Shown: positions 32,632 through 41,622, numbered from the stretch's first letter. The stretch: 64,000 bases of DNA from Maledivibacter halophilus (GCF_900167445.1 NZ_FUZT01000012.1:62001-126000), one strand, 5' to 3'. Program-made: numbers and translations. The notes: a model not told the origin generated them from the letters alone.

Positions 32632-33614
32632 AAAAAATAATAAATGAACCTAATAATGTAGTGACTGAAATGCTTCAGGGATTTGTAAAAGCTAATCCTC
32701 AGCTTGTATATTTTGATGGTGCTGAGGTTGTTGCAAAAAAGGAAAAAGAAAATAAAGTGGGACTTGTTTCTGGTGGAGGTAGTGGACACGAACCAGCCCA
32801 TGCTGGATATGTTGGGAAAGGAATGTTAGATGCGGCTGTTGCTGGAAATGTATTTGCTTCACCTTCACCAGATAGGGTATTGAAGGGAATTCAAGAAGCT
32901 AATACCGGTAAGGGAGTACTTTTGATAATCAAAAACTATTCTGGTGATATTATGAATTTTGATATGGCAAAAGAATTGGCTGAAATGGAAGATATTAGAG
33001 TAGAGTCAGTTGTGGTTAAGGACGATGTTGCTGTAGAGGATAGCACACATTCAACTGGTCGCCGAGGCATAGCAGGTACGGTTTTTGTACACAAGATAGC
33101 TGGAGCCAAAGCTGTAGAAGATGCAGAGTTAGATGAAGTTAAGCGAGTTGCTGAAAAGACTATTGCTAATGTTAGAAGTATGGGTATGGCTATGGCACCT
33201 TGTGTACTGCCGGGGGTTGGGAAGCCTGGATTTGCATTAGATGAAAATGAAATTGAAATTGGTATGGGTATACATGGTGAACCAGGAGTTGAAAGAACTA
33301 ATATAAAGACTGCAGAAGAACTTGCAAATATTTTATGTGGTAAAATTCTTGAAGACTTTGATTTTGCTAACAGTGAAGTTGCCTTGATGATTAATGGTTT
33401 AGGGGCCACTCCATTGATGGAATTATTCATTTTAAATAATGAAGTTCAAAAAGTTCTATCAGAAAAAAATATTAGTGTTTATAAAAGCTTTGTAGGTAAT
33501 TATATGACTTCCCTTGAAATGGCAGGTTGTTCTGTAACGTTATTAAAACTTGATGATGAACTAAAAAAATTGCTGGATGTGCCATGTAATACACCAGCAT
33601 TGAAGGTTTGGTGA
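32628..33614 (+). CDS. dhaK: Dihydroxyacetone kinase subunit DhaK
   Basis: 328 residues, normal for DhaK. The GGGSGHEPAHAGYVGKGMLDAAVAGNVFASP region is diagnostic, with the SGHEP His helping to bind substrate. His216 in GIHGEPG forms the covalent hemiaminal with dihydroxyacetone. DhaK binds the triose in the cytosol, DhaL carries the nucleotide, and in the PTS-linked form DhaM re-phosphorylates it. Only DhaK and DhaL are present here, and no DhaM (EIIA-Man-like) gene follows. The ATG overlaps the stop of the decayed gene upstream. Confidence 0.93.
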   Translation: MKKIINEPNNVVTEMLQGFVKANPQLVYFDGAEVVAKKEKENKVGLVSGGGSGHEPAHAGYVGKGMLDAAVAGNVFASPSPDRVLKGIQEANTGKGVLLIIKNYSGDIMNFDMAKELAEMEDIRVESVVVKDDVAVEDSTHSTGRRGIAGTVFVHKIAGAKAVEDAELDEVKRVAEKTIANVRSMGMAMAPCVLPGVGKPGFALDENEIEIGMGIHGEPGVERTNIKTAEELANILCGKILEDFDFANSEVALMINGLGATPLMELFILNNEVQKVLSEKNISVYKSFVGNYMTSLEMAGCSVTLLKLDDELKKLLDVPCNTPALKVW

Positions 33615-33618
33615 TATA

Positions 33619-34254
33619 ATGGAAATAAGAATGACTTCAAAGGATTATATTGAGTATATTGAGCTAGTTACTAAAAAAATTGAAGAAAATAAAGACTACG
33701 TAACTGAGCTTGATTCTATAACTGGTGATGGTGATCATTGGGCAAATATGAACATGGGTTTTCAAAAACTAGTGGAAAGTAAAGAAGAACTTTCCGCCAT
33801 GAAATTAAGTGATATGTTTAAGAAAATAGGGATGCTTATTATGTCTACTGTAGGAGGATCTTCAGGCGTATTGTATGGGAGTGCATATATAAATGCTTCA
33901 AAAATAATTGGAGATAGAGAATATTTAGATATAAAGCTGCTATGTGATGTTTTGGAAGAAGAATTGAATGCTATCATGAAGCGTGGAAATGCAAAACCAG
34001 GATTTAAAACAATGATTGATTCACTTTATCCAGCCGTCAATCGTTTTAAATTAGCTCTTGAAAAGGATTTAGATGAAAGCACTGCTTTGAGAGAGTTAAA
34101 GCAAGGTGCTATTGATGGTATGAATAGCACCAAGGATATGGAAGCTATACGTGGACGTGCCTTTTATCAAGCCAATAAAGGTGTTGGACATCTTGATCCC
34201 GGTGCTGTTACCATGTGCTATCAAATTGAAGTATTAGTTGATTATTTATTATAA
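33619..34254 (+). CDS. dhaL: Dihydroxyacetone kinase subunit DhaL
   Basis: 211 residues, all-helical. The nucleotide and Mg2+ site motif ITGDGDHWANMNMGF carries the conserved Asp residues, with GGSSGVLYGSA and GHLDPGAVTM further on. It holds ADP/ATP and phosphorylates DhaK-bound dihydroxyacetone. In the PTS-dependent system the ADP stays bound and is recharged by DhaM, which is missing here. It starts 4 nt after dhaK and is followed by the DhaR-like regulator gene. Confidence 0.92.
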   Translation: MEIRMTSKDYIEYIELVTKKIEENKDYVTELDSITGDGDHWANMNMGFQKLVESKEELSAMKLSDMFKKIGMLIMSTVGGSSGVLYGSAYINASKIIGDREYLDIKLLCDVLEEELNAIMKRGNAKPGFKTMIDSLYPAVNRFKLALEKDLDESTALRELKQGAIDGMNSTKDMEAIRGRAFYQANKGVGHLDPGAVTMCYQIEVLVDYLL

Positions 34255-34364
34255 GCAAATGACATTAACATTTAAAATCTATAAGATCTAGAGTTGCGTA
34301 TCTTTAGATAAATAATTGTAAAATATCACAAATTTTAATGTCTTTTATCTATAATTAAAATTTC

Positions 34365-34393
34365 AAAAGGAGGTATGTAAATGACCTCCTTTT
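34365..34393 (+). terminator. Hairpin between dhaL and the regulator gene
   Basis: AAAAGGAGGT (34365-34374) pairs perfectly with ACCTCCTTTT (34384-34393) around 9 nt. The left arm contains an ideal ribosome binding site, and the ATG at 34381 starts a four-codon frame ending at 34395. It may be a simple terminator or a translational attenuator for the regulator at 34408. Confidence 0.65.
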
Positions 34394-34407
34394 AAAAAAG
34401 GTGATGA

Positions 34408-36129
34408 ATGATGCATCTAGGAGAAATTAAAGAGACTACTTTAAAATTTGCAGAAACAATTTCAAAAATCCTCGATATAGATGTTATGATTATAGATGAT
34501 AACTATAATAGGATTGCAAATACATTTAAATATATAGAGGATCCTACACCTATTACTAGATACTCAATGTTAGGAGAAGTACTGCATACTGGCAAGGTAG
34601 TGGCGGTAAAAGATAAAGCCACTTATAAGCATTGTAAAAATTGTCCTGATATAAGTGAGTGTATTATATCAGGATTAGTGGGCGTACCGATTTATTTTGA
34701 AAAAAATATAATAGGAGCAATAGCACTTTTAGTTCCTCTTAATAAAACCAATCCTGTTTTTGAAAATCTTGAAAATTCAATTGATTTTTTAGAAGGCATG
34801 TCTGATTTGTTGAGTTCTAAGCTTAAAAATATCGATGATTACAATAAACTCAATGTTATAAAAAAAGAACGAGAAACTATTATTGATGTAATTGAAGATG
34901 GATTAGTGTTTATTAATAATATGGGAAAGATAGTTCATTATAACCATCAGTTTCAAAGTTTTTTTAAATTCGAAAAAGATGTTGAAGGGGAGAAAATAGA
35001 AGAATTGATTGACCATCCCTTAATACATGAAATATTAATGTTTGGCGAAGATATCTTATATAAAATATTTTATTATGAACATATAAATCATAGCTTTTAT
35101 GGGTTTGTATCATGTCGAAATATTATGCTAAATGGGAACCATTATGGTGCTTTATTAAGCTTTAAAAGTCTTGGAAAGGCATATAAGGCATTTAGTGAAA
35201 TGTCTGATAATAGGACATATGTATCGTTTAGTGATATTCAAGGTGAAGACCCAAAACTCAAAGAGGAAATTAATAAGGCAAAACAGTTGGCGGTTACTGA
35301 TGAAAATATTTTAATTTACAGTGCACCAGGATTTAAAAAACATATATTTGCAAGAGCTATACACAATTTTTCCGATAGAGAAAAGAATTATTTTGTTGAA
35401 GTTGATTGTGACAGCATATCATATGATATGCTTGAGTCAGAGATTTTTGGCCATGATAGAGATGAGATTCATATGAATCCTGGAATTGGAAAGATTAGAA
35501 TGGCCCATAAGGGCACAATGTTTTTCAATAATATATCAAAAATGCCTCTATATCTACAAAAACGTTTAGTTAAGGTAATGAAGACTAAGGAATTAAGACA
35601 AAGGACATATAGAGGATTTAATATTGATGTGAGAATGATTTTTGCCACGTGCGAAGCTTTATCTCCTCTAGTAGGGCAAGGGCTATTTGATGAAGAATTA
35701 TATTTCCGTATTTCAAAAAATATTATAACTATTCCTTCTTTAATAAATCGAAAAGGTGATATAAAAATTATTATAGATAATGTAATTAAGAAGCTGAAGG
35801 TAAAGTATGAAAAATCTCAGCTTAAATTTGAGCAAAATGTTTTAGATATGTTATATGAATATACTTGGCCGAATAATGTCTATGAAATTGAAAAGACCAT
35901 AGATATGATTATAGCCAAAACTAAAAAAAATGTAGTGACAATTGATGATGTGAAGAATTTTAATTTTGCTGGTGACAATGGGAAAGAAGTAAAAGTAGTT
36001 GATAAAATAGAGAAAGATCTGATACAAAAAATGCTTACTGAATATAAAAGTAAAGAACAGGTGGCGAAGGCTATGGGAATAGGTCGTGCTACTCTTTATA
36101 GAAAAATGAAAAAATATGGGATCACATAA
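34408..36129 (+). CDS. DhaR-like regulator with degenerate sigma-54 AAA+ domain
   Basis: 573 residues: N-terminal GAF-like sensor (about 1-150) containing HCKNCPDISEC, a possible metal-binding Cys cluster; a PAS-like region (about 155-275); an enhancer-binding-protein AAA+ domain (about 278-505); and a C-terminal Fis-type HTH (VAKAMGIGRATLYRKMKKYG). The AAA+ domain is ruined: Walker A reads SAPGFKKH (305-312) instead of GESGTGKE, the GAFTGA loop is replaced by DEIHMN (352-357), and the Walker B Asp-Glu is Asn374-Asn375. It can hardly hydrolyse ATP or remodel sigma-54. E. coli DhaR, a similar GAF-PAS-AAA-HTH protein controlled by DhaK and DhaL, works on a sigma-70 promoter; this protein may act likewise. 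Position behind dhaKL supports that. Confidence 0.85.
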   Translation: MMHLGEIKETTLKFAETISKILDIDVMIIDDNYNRIANTFKYIEDPTPITRYSMLGEVLHTGKVVAVKDKATYKHCKNCPDISECIISGLVGVPIYFEKNIIGAIALLVPLNKTNPVFENLENSIDFLEGMSDLLSSKLKNIDDYNKLNVIKKERETIIDVIEDGLVFINNMGKIVHYNHQFQSFFKFEKDVEGEKIEELIDHPLIHEILMFGEDILYKIFYYEHINHSFYGFVSCRNIMLNGNHYGALLSFKSLGKAYKAFSEMSDNRTYVSFSDIQGEDPKLKEEINKAKQLAVTDENILIYSAPGFKKHIFARAIHNFSDREKNYFVEVDCDSISYDMLESEIFGHDRDEIHMNPGIGKIRMAHKGTMFFNNISKMPLYLQKRLVKVMKTKELRQRTYRGFNIDVRMIFATCEALSPLVGQGLFDEELYFRISKNIITIPSLINRKGDIKIIIDNVIKKLKVKYEKSQLKFEQNVLDMLYEYTWPNNVYEIEKTIDMIIAKTKKNVVTIDDVKNFNFAGDNGKEVKVVDKIEKDLIQKMLTEYKSKEQVAKAMGIGRATLYRKMKKYGIT

Positions 36130-36162
36130 TTTTTTATTGAATAGTTAATGATTATCTACATC

Positions 36163-36200
36163 GAAAGAGGAGTTATAAATTGAATAACTCTTCTTTTTTC
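36163..36200 (+). terminator. Terminator of the DhaR-like gene
   Basis: GAAAGAGGAGTTAT (36163-36176) pairs with ATAACTCTTCTTTT around AAATTGA, followed by more Ts. One G-T pair is in the stem. Confidence 0.78.
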
Positions 36201-36293
36201 ATTTTAAAATAAAAAATATTTAAAGTGACCATTACAATTAAGTTGATTTGGTGGTAAAATAGTCAGAGAATATAAAGAATAGTGAGGGTTATT

Positions 36294-37802
36294 ATGAAAA
36301 CAGGATTTGATGCAAAAAAATATTTGGAAGAACAATCAAAATACATACTTGAAAGGGTAAATAATTATGATAAGCTCTATTTAGAGTTTGGAGGCAAGCT
36401 TCTATTTGATTTGCATGCCAAAAGAGTGCTTCCAGGATTTGATGAAAATGCCAAGATTAAGTTACTCCATAAGTTAAAGGAGAAGATTGAGGTTATTATC
36501 TGTGTTTATGCTGGCGATATTGAAAGAAATAAAATTCGTGGTGATTTTGGTATAACCTATGATATGGAAGTTCTAAGAACAATTGATGATCTTAGGGCCT
36601 ATGAATTAGATGTTAATAGTGTTGTAATTACAAGATTTGATAATCAACCTGCAGCCAAAGTTTTTATGAATAAATTAGAAAGAAGGGGAATAAAAGTATA
36701 TACCCATTGTGCAACAAAGGGATATCCTACAGATGTAGATACTATAGTTAGTGATGAGGGATATGGGAAAAATCCTTATATAAAAACAACAAAGCCTATT
36801 GTAGTTGTAACTGCTCCTGGACCTGGAAGTGGTAAGCTTGCCACTTGCTTGAGTCAGTTATATCATGAACATAAGCTTGGAAAAGAGGCAGGGTATTCTA
36901 AGTTTGAAACTTTCCCTGTTTGGAATGTTCCCCTAAAACATCCTTTGAATATTGCTTATGAGTCGGCAACAGTTGATTTAAAGGATGTTAATATGATTGA
37001 CTCTTTCCATTTCGATGCTTACAATGAAATAGCAGTAAATTATAATCGTGATATTGAAACATTTCCTGTACTTAAAAGGATTATTGAGAAGATAACAGGT
37101 GAAGAATCTGTTTATAAGTCACCTACAGACATGGGAGTTAATCGTGTTGGATTTGGTATAATTGATGATGAAGTAGTTAAAGAAGCATCTAAACAAGAAA
37201 TTATTAGAAGATACTTTAAAACTGGCTGCGAATATAAAAAGGGATATGTTGATCTAGAGATATTTAATAGAGCAAGGCTTATTATGGAAGAACTTAATCT
37301 TAAGGTAGAAGATAGAAAGGTAGTTGTACCAGCTAGAGAGAGAGGAGCTAAACTTAAGGAACAATTAGGGAAAAATGAACAACATCCTGTAGTAGCCATA
37401 GAGCTTCATGATGGAGCAATATTAACTGGTAAAAGCTCAAAAACAATGGATGCGGCGGCAGCAGTAATTTTAAATGCTATTAAGCATTTAGCTAATATTT
37501 CAAAGGAGATTCATTTAATTTCACCAGTGATTCTTGAGCCAATAATAAATCTTAAATCAAAAACTTTAGGTAATAAGATTACTGCTTTATCTTGTGAAGA
37601 AATCTTGATTGCCCTAAGCATTAGTGTAACAACCAATCATATGGCTCAAGTGGCTATGGAGAAATTATCTATGCTTAAAGGATGTCAAGCTCATTCTACT
37701 ACAATTTTAAGCAATAGCGATGAGCAGACATATAGAAAACTTGGTATAGATGTTACTTGTGATCCTGAATATTCTTCAGAGCGCTTATATTATAATAACT
37801 GA
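36294..37802 (+). CDS. DUF1846 (UPF0371) protein
   Basis: About 502 residues; ATG 36294 is chosen over the GTG at 36282, which overlaps the GTGAGGG site. The protein is cytosolic and matches the UPF0371/DUF1846 family along its whole length: KTGFDAKKYLEEQSKYILER at the start, YLEFGGKLLFDLHAKRVLPGF, VVVTAPGPGSGKLATCLSQLY and YPTDVDTIVSDEGYGKNPY. The GPGSGK resembles a P-loop and suggests nucleotide or phosphate binding. The family's function is not established to my knowledge. It has no clear operon partners here. Confidence 0.9.
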   Translation: MKTGFDAKKYLEEQSKYILERVNNYDKLYLEFGGKLLFDLHAKRVLPGFDENAKIKLLHKLKEKIEVIICVYAGDIERNKIRGDFGITYDMEVLRTIDDLRAYELDVNSVVITRFDNQPAAKVFMNKLERRGIKVYTHCATKGYPTDVDTIVSDEGYGKNPYIKTTKPIVVVTAPGPGSGKLATCLSQLYHEHKLGKEAGYSKFETFPVWNVPLKHPLNIAYESATVDLKDVNMIDSFHFDAYNEIAVNYNRDIETFPVLKRIIEKITGEESVYKSPTDMGVNRVGFGIIDDEVVKEASKQEIIRRYFKTGCEYKKGYVDLEIFNRARLIMEELNLKVEDRKVVVPARERGAKLKEQLGKNEQHPVVAIELHDGAILTGKSSKTMDAAAAVILNAIKHLANISKEIHLISPVILEPIINLKSKTLGNKITALSCEEILIALSISVTTNHMAQVAMEKLSMLKGCQAHSTTILSNSDEQTYRKLGIDVTCDPEYSSERLYYNN

Positions 37803-37986
37803 TATAATTGTATAATTTAAATATTAGGGTAAAATAAGTCTATATCAAAACTTGTCAGCTATATAACTGAATTAGGAAGGTATAGGCTTTTTATATGGTA
37901 AAGATGTGGCAGTTGTTTAATAAGAAATTTATATTATTTGTATGAGGTGAATTACATTTATTATTTTTAAAAGGAGGCCCTATATA

Positions 37987-38430
37987 TTGAATTGGAAAAT
38001 AAAGAAGTTTCAAGAATTAAATAAGGATGAAATATATGAAATTCTTAAAACTAGAAATGAAGTATTTGTTATAGAGCAACGATGCTTTTATCAAGAATGT
38101 GATGATAAAGATAAAAATGCATATCATCTATTTGCAGAGGAAAATGGTAAAATAATTGCCTATTTGAGAATCCTGGAAAAAGGTGCTTCCTATGATGAAA
38201 TATCAATAGGAAGAGTCTTGGTGTCTAGGGATTATCGTCAAAAGGGTTTAGCAAAACAGATGATGTTAAAAGCCATTGAATTTATAGAAAATGAATTAAA
38301 AGAACAATCTATAAGAATCTCAGCACAAGAATATTTAATGGATTTTTATAAAAGCTTAGGATTTGAAAAAGTTTCTGATCTATATCTAGAAGATGGTATT
38401 CCACATTTGGAAATGTTTTATACCAAGTAA
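37987..38430 (+). CDS. GNAT-family N-acetyltransferase (ElaA-like)
   Basis: 147 residues from a TTG 10 nt after AGGAGG. The ElaA subgroup pattern is clear: LKTRNEVFVIEQRCFYQECDDKD, IGRVLVSRDYRQKGLAKQMM (the R/Q-x-x-G-x-G/A acetyl-CoA loop) and SAQEYLMDFYKSLGFE. It should bind acetyl-CoA and acetylate a small amine or protein; the substrate is unknown. The gene is monocistronic. Confidence 0.88.
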   Translation: MNWKIKKFQELNKDEIYEILKTRNEVFVIEQRCFYQECDDKDKNAYHLFAEENGKIIAYLRILEKGASYDEISIGRVLVSRDYRQKGLAKQMMLKAIEFIENELKEQSIRISAQEYLMDFYKSLGFEKVSDLYLEDGIPHLEMFYTK

Positions 38431-38570
38431 TTGTTCTCTTGTCTAATATTTCATACATCTCTATTTGAGGTAAGAAAAATTGTTACTGAATGCTGGGGTC
38501 ATCAATATAGAAAAATTAAGAAATAAGAAATATAATAATAGTTGTTATAAAAAATTCTTACTTAGATACA

Positions 38571-38606
38571 ATAAGAAGACCAGCTTTAAATAAGGTGGCC
38601 TTCTTA
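38571..38606. terminator. Bidirectional terminator at the end of the FG-GAP-like gene
   Basis: ATAAGAAG (38571-38578) pairs with CTTCTTAT (38600-38607 region), with further partial pairing inside. It ends the minus-strand gene and possibly the GNAT transcript. Confidence 0.6.
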
Positions 38607-39338
38607 TCCGAGTATTCCTACAGTTTGAAAGAAAGGAACAAAGTTTTTACCATCCCATTCTAATGATGTCTGAACATATCCCAATCCATCTGCGTTATAT
38701 CTACCAGCTATTCTTCTTAATGTGTATAAGTCATAAACCCCGTCCCTTTGAAAATCTATGGGATATAATCCTCCAAGGGGATTTACCCATCCTTCAATAG
38801 GTTCTTTAAGTTTTCCATTTTCATCATATATTTCTGATAGATATTCTTCTCCCTTATATTCAATGTCTATTATATATTTTTCTTCTCCATCTGTACTGGC
38901 TACTTCAACCTTATAACAATTTTTATATACAACATTGTACTGGTACTTTTCATTAAATATTTCGAAGTCAAAGATTTTTTGGGGGATATTATCTACAAAG
39001 GAATAAATATAATAAAAAGCATATCCACCGCTTCCTCCTGAATCAATGCTAATTAGAATATCATTTACTTTATCTCCAGTAAAATCCCCTAAAAAGATTG
39101 TAGGATTATATCCAGTATTTTCTTTTAGGGCAATTCTAGTAAAAGTATTTGTTCTACCATCCTGAATTATTAAAGTTATATTATCAACGAAGGGACTTTC
39201 TATTCCATATGGTTTTTCCCCAACTAAATATATATTGTCCTCAATCCTATCGCCATTTACATCTCCACGTTTAAAGTCAATTATATATATATTGTTATTT
39301 TGTAGCTGATTTCGAAAATAAGGTTGATAATAATACAT
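38604..39338 (-). CDS. FG-GAP/VCBS-like repeat protein of unknown function
   Basis: 244 residues with no signal peptide or membrane segment. Two calcium-loop-like motifs of FG-GAP/VCBS type are visible: RGDVNGDRIEDNIYLVG near residue 24 and LGDFTGDKVNDILISID near residue 85. A third, degenerate one occurs near FQRDGVYDLYTLRR. Such blades form beta-propellers. The Tyr/Asn/Gln-rich N terminus (YYYQPYFRNQLQNNN) recalls spore-surface proteins, but this is only an impression. The ATG is preceded by AAAGGGAG. Function unknown. Confidence 0.75.
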   Translation of the reverse strand: MYYYQPYFRNQLQNNNIYIIDFKRGDVNGDRIEDNIYLVGEKPYGIESPFVDNITLIIQDGRTNTFTRIALKENTGYNPTIFLGDFTGDKVNDILISIDSGGSGGYAFYYIYSFVDNIPQKIFDFEIFNEKYQYNVVYKNCYKVEVASTDGEEKYIIDIEYKGEEYLSEIYDENGKLKEPIEGWVNPLGGLYPIDFQRDGVYDLYTLRRIAGRYNADGLGYVQTSLEWDGKNFVPFFQTVGILG

Positions 39339-39691
39339 ATTTTCATCTCCCTTTAAAATTTATGTATTAGTATAATATGAATTAAAGTCTTGCAATGTGA
39401 TAGGGGTAATCTATTATCCTTAGAGATTAATTATTGCTAATAATAACAATATTTCTCCATGTATACCTCTATAAATTAAATAAATATTATTATTACAGGA
39501 ATGCTTTTACTTTGAAAAAATTCTATATTTTATTTATCTTATAAGAATAATTCTTCAGTTTAGATTATATTTAATATTTTTTAACTATATTTAATTCATT
39601 AATTAATTCTAAAGATGTATAATTTTATTAGGCAATTATTTGCACATGAGTATATTTAATGAACATAAAAAACTAAGGGAGTGGAACTCTG
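39339..39691. other. Divergent intergenic region
   Basis: On the minus strand a TATACT-like -10 with a weak TTGCAA upstream (around 39365-39400) may serve the FG-GAP-like gene. On the plus side AAGGGAG precedes the phosphoesterase ATG. Nothing else is recognisable. Confidence 0.4.
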
Positions 39692-40438
39692 ATGGAAAAG
39701 ATAGCTATAATTTCAGATATTCATGGAAATTTACCAGCGATAGAAGCTGTTTTAAAGGATATAAGGATGCGCTCAGCAAATAAAATTGTTTGTTTAGGGG
39801 ATATAGTTGGAAAGGGACCAAATTCAGCAGAAGCTATAGATATTTGTAAAAGAGAATGTGATATTATTGTATTAGGAAATTGGGATAAATATCTAGCATA
39901 TAATAATAATCATGGTATTATTGAATGGCATAGGAAACAAATTGGTAAAGAAAGACTTGAATATTTTAAAAGCTTACCAGAAGCTGTAGGATTTTACTTA
40001 AGTGGAAGGTATGTTAGGCTTTTTCATGCACATCCTCATGATGTGTTTAAAAGAGTTTGGCAAAGCAGTTCTATAGAAGAGAGAAAGGAAATGTTTGAAG
40101 TTCCTAAAATAAACAGTAAAGATTCTCATAAATGCAAATCAGATATAGTAGGGTATGGAGATATTCATGGTTCATTTATTGAAACTTTAAGTGGTGGGAA
40201 AATATTATTTAATGTAGGCAGTGTAGGAAATCCATGTGACCATATTACCTTGGCTTCATATGTAATACTTGAAGGTGATTTTGACAGTAAAAAAATATCA
40301 AGCTTTTCTATTCAATTTCAAAGAGTCGAATATGATATTAAATTAGCTATTGACCAGGCTAAAAAAAGTAGTTTACCAATGTCAGAAATATATATAAAGG
40401 AATTATCCACAGCGGTTTATGGGGGGAAGAGAAGGTAG
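39692..40438 (+). CDS. YfcE/MJ0936-type metallophosphoesterase
   Basis: 248 residues with calcineurin-like motifs: DIHGNLPA near the N terminus, CLGDIVGKGP, LGNWDKY (in place of the usual GNHD), HAHPHD and the final GYGDIHGSF with the GxGxxH arrangement. Two divalent metals are expected. The closest types cleave phosphodiesters or act on nucleotides. The Trp in place of the His of GNHD removes the usual general acid, as in several cytosolic relatives. The substrate is not predictable. Confidence 0.85.
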   Translation: MEKIAIISDIHGNLPAIEAVLKDIRMRSANKIVCLGDIVGKGPNSAEAIDICKRECDIIVLGNWDKYLAYNNNHGIIEWHRKQIGKERLEYFKSLPEAVGFYLSGRYVRLFHAHPHDVFKRVWQSSSIEERKEMFEVPKINSKDSHKCKSDIVGYGDIHGSFIETLSGGKILFNVGSVGNPCDHITLASYVILEGDFDSKKISSFSIQFQRVEYDIKLAIDQAKKSSLPMSEIYIKELSTAVYGGKRR

Positions 40439-40554
40439 AGAAGTATTATAAGGATTATTTTAAAAATATAAATATGAAAAAACATTTATAACTGAATAAA
40501 TATTTTTTATATTTAAAATTAATTTTAGATATTATTCAAATGTAATATGACTAT

Positions 40555-40587
40555 ATCACCTCCACATATAAATATATAGGGGGTGAT
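40555..40587 (+). promoter_or_regulatory. Hairpin that can mask the L,D-transpeptidase ribosome binding site
   Basis: ATCACCTCC (40555-40563) is complementary to GGGGGTGAT (40579-40587), with one G-T pair and a 15-nt loop. The right arm is the ribosome binding site just before the TTG at 40593. Confidence 0.55.
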
Positions 40588-40592
40588 TTATA

Positions 40593-41360
40593 TTGAAAAG
40601 GTCATTTATATGGATTCTTATATGCATAGTGTGTATAGTTATTTTAATAGGAGTTGGAAGAATAATATTTAAAGATATAGAATTATCTCAATATTTAACA
40701 AATGTCTTTAGAAACAAAGGAATTAGAGAATATAGCCTCTGGGAAGAGAAAAAAATGAAGGAAAATCCTGACTATAAAAATTTAGCTATATTTATAGATA
40801 TAAATTCCAAAGCTTTAGAACTTATAAACTTAGATGATAATAAGACAATAAAAAAGTATACAATAGCAAGTGGAAAAACAAGCACCCCATCTCCAATAGG
40901 AAGCTGGAAAATTATAAACAAGGGAAGCTGGGGACGAAGTTTTGGAACTAGATGGATGGGACTTAATGTACCCTGGGGGAAATATGGTATACATGGTACC
41001 AACAAACCAAACTCCATAGGATGGGCTTCTTCCCATGGATGTATACGAATGAGAAATAAAGATGTGGAAGAATTATATAAAATAGTAAAAACAGGAACAC
41101 CAGTAACAATATGGGGTGGAACCTTTGGCCCCTTTGGAAATGGATTTAGAATATTAAAACCTGGATATAGAGGTTCTGATGTTTATGAAGTTCAAAAAAG
41201 AATGAAGCGGATAGGATATTATCCATTATATGTTGATGGAATATACGGAGATGGTATGAAAGCATATGTAATTAAGTTTAGAAAGGATAAAGGACTGAGT
41301 ATGACTCATGATGTTGATTATAAGTTTTATGAAGCTCTTGGAATTAAATTATTTGAATAG
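40593..41360 (+). CDS. L,D-transpeptidase with peptidoglycan-binding domain
   Basis: 255 residues. An N-terminal membrane anchor (about 5-27) is followed by a YkuD catalytic domain with HGTNKPNSIGWASSHGCIRM, catalytic Cys150, and a C-terminal PG_binding_1 domain (RGSDVYEVQKRMKRIGYYP, then DGIYGDGM). YkuD enzymes make 3-3 cross-links or attach to meso-DAP in peptidoglycan outside the membrane; several in spore formers act on the cortex. TTG start. The ribosome binding site lies in a possible hairpin, which could limit translation. Confidence 0.92.
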   Translation: MKRSFIWILICIVCIVILIGVGRIIFKDIELSQYLTNVFRNKGIREYSLWEEKKMKENPDYKNLAIFIDINSKALELINLDDNKTIKKYTIASGKTSTPSPIGSWKIINKGSWGRSFGTRWMGLNVPWGKYGIHGTNKPNSIGWASSHGCIRMRNKDVEELYKIVKTGTPVTIWGGTFGPFGNGFRILKPGYRGSDVYEVQKRMKRIGYYPLYVDGIYGDGMKAYVIKFRKDKGLSMTHDVDYKFYEALGIKLFE

Positions 41361-41475
41361 GTATATAAAATCATAATGGGATTTAATTAATCCAATAGAT
41401 TAATATCAAACACTTTATATCTATGATAAAATATATTTAATAAACCTGCTGAGAAAGAAAAAGAGGGCTGATACA

Positions 41476-41622
41476 ATGGAAGATAAAACCTTTGAATTGT
41501 TAACGAAAATGTATAATGAAATGTAAATTAACTTTAAAGAAATAAGAAGTAAAATGAAAACAGTTCATAATTACAAAGCCCTTTATGATGAGTTACAAGT
41601 AGAACGTAAAAAGAATAAATGA
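41476..41622 (+). pseudogene. Remnant of a small Clostridial protein
   Basis: After GAGGGCTG an ATG opens MEDKTFELLTKMYNEM, interrupted by an in-frame TAA at 41524-41526, and continues in the same frame as INFKEIRSKMKTVHNYKALYDEL to a TGA at 41620-41622. The opening resembles a common family of short coiled-coil proteins in Clostridia (MENKTFELLEKMYIEF-type starts). The middle is shortened and one stop is present, so I call it a decayed copy. The remainder of the 41361-41847 gap holds only a terminator. Confidence 0.5.

Noticed and set aside
39620..39660. AGGCAATTATTTGCA resembling a sigma-54 promoter before the metallophosphoesterase gene
   Set aside because: The GG to GC interval is one base too short and the -24 box is poor, so I do not count it.
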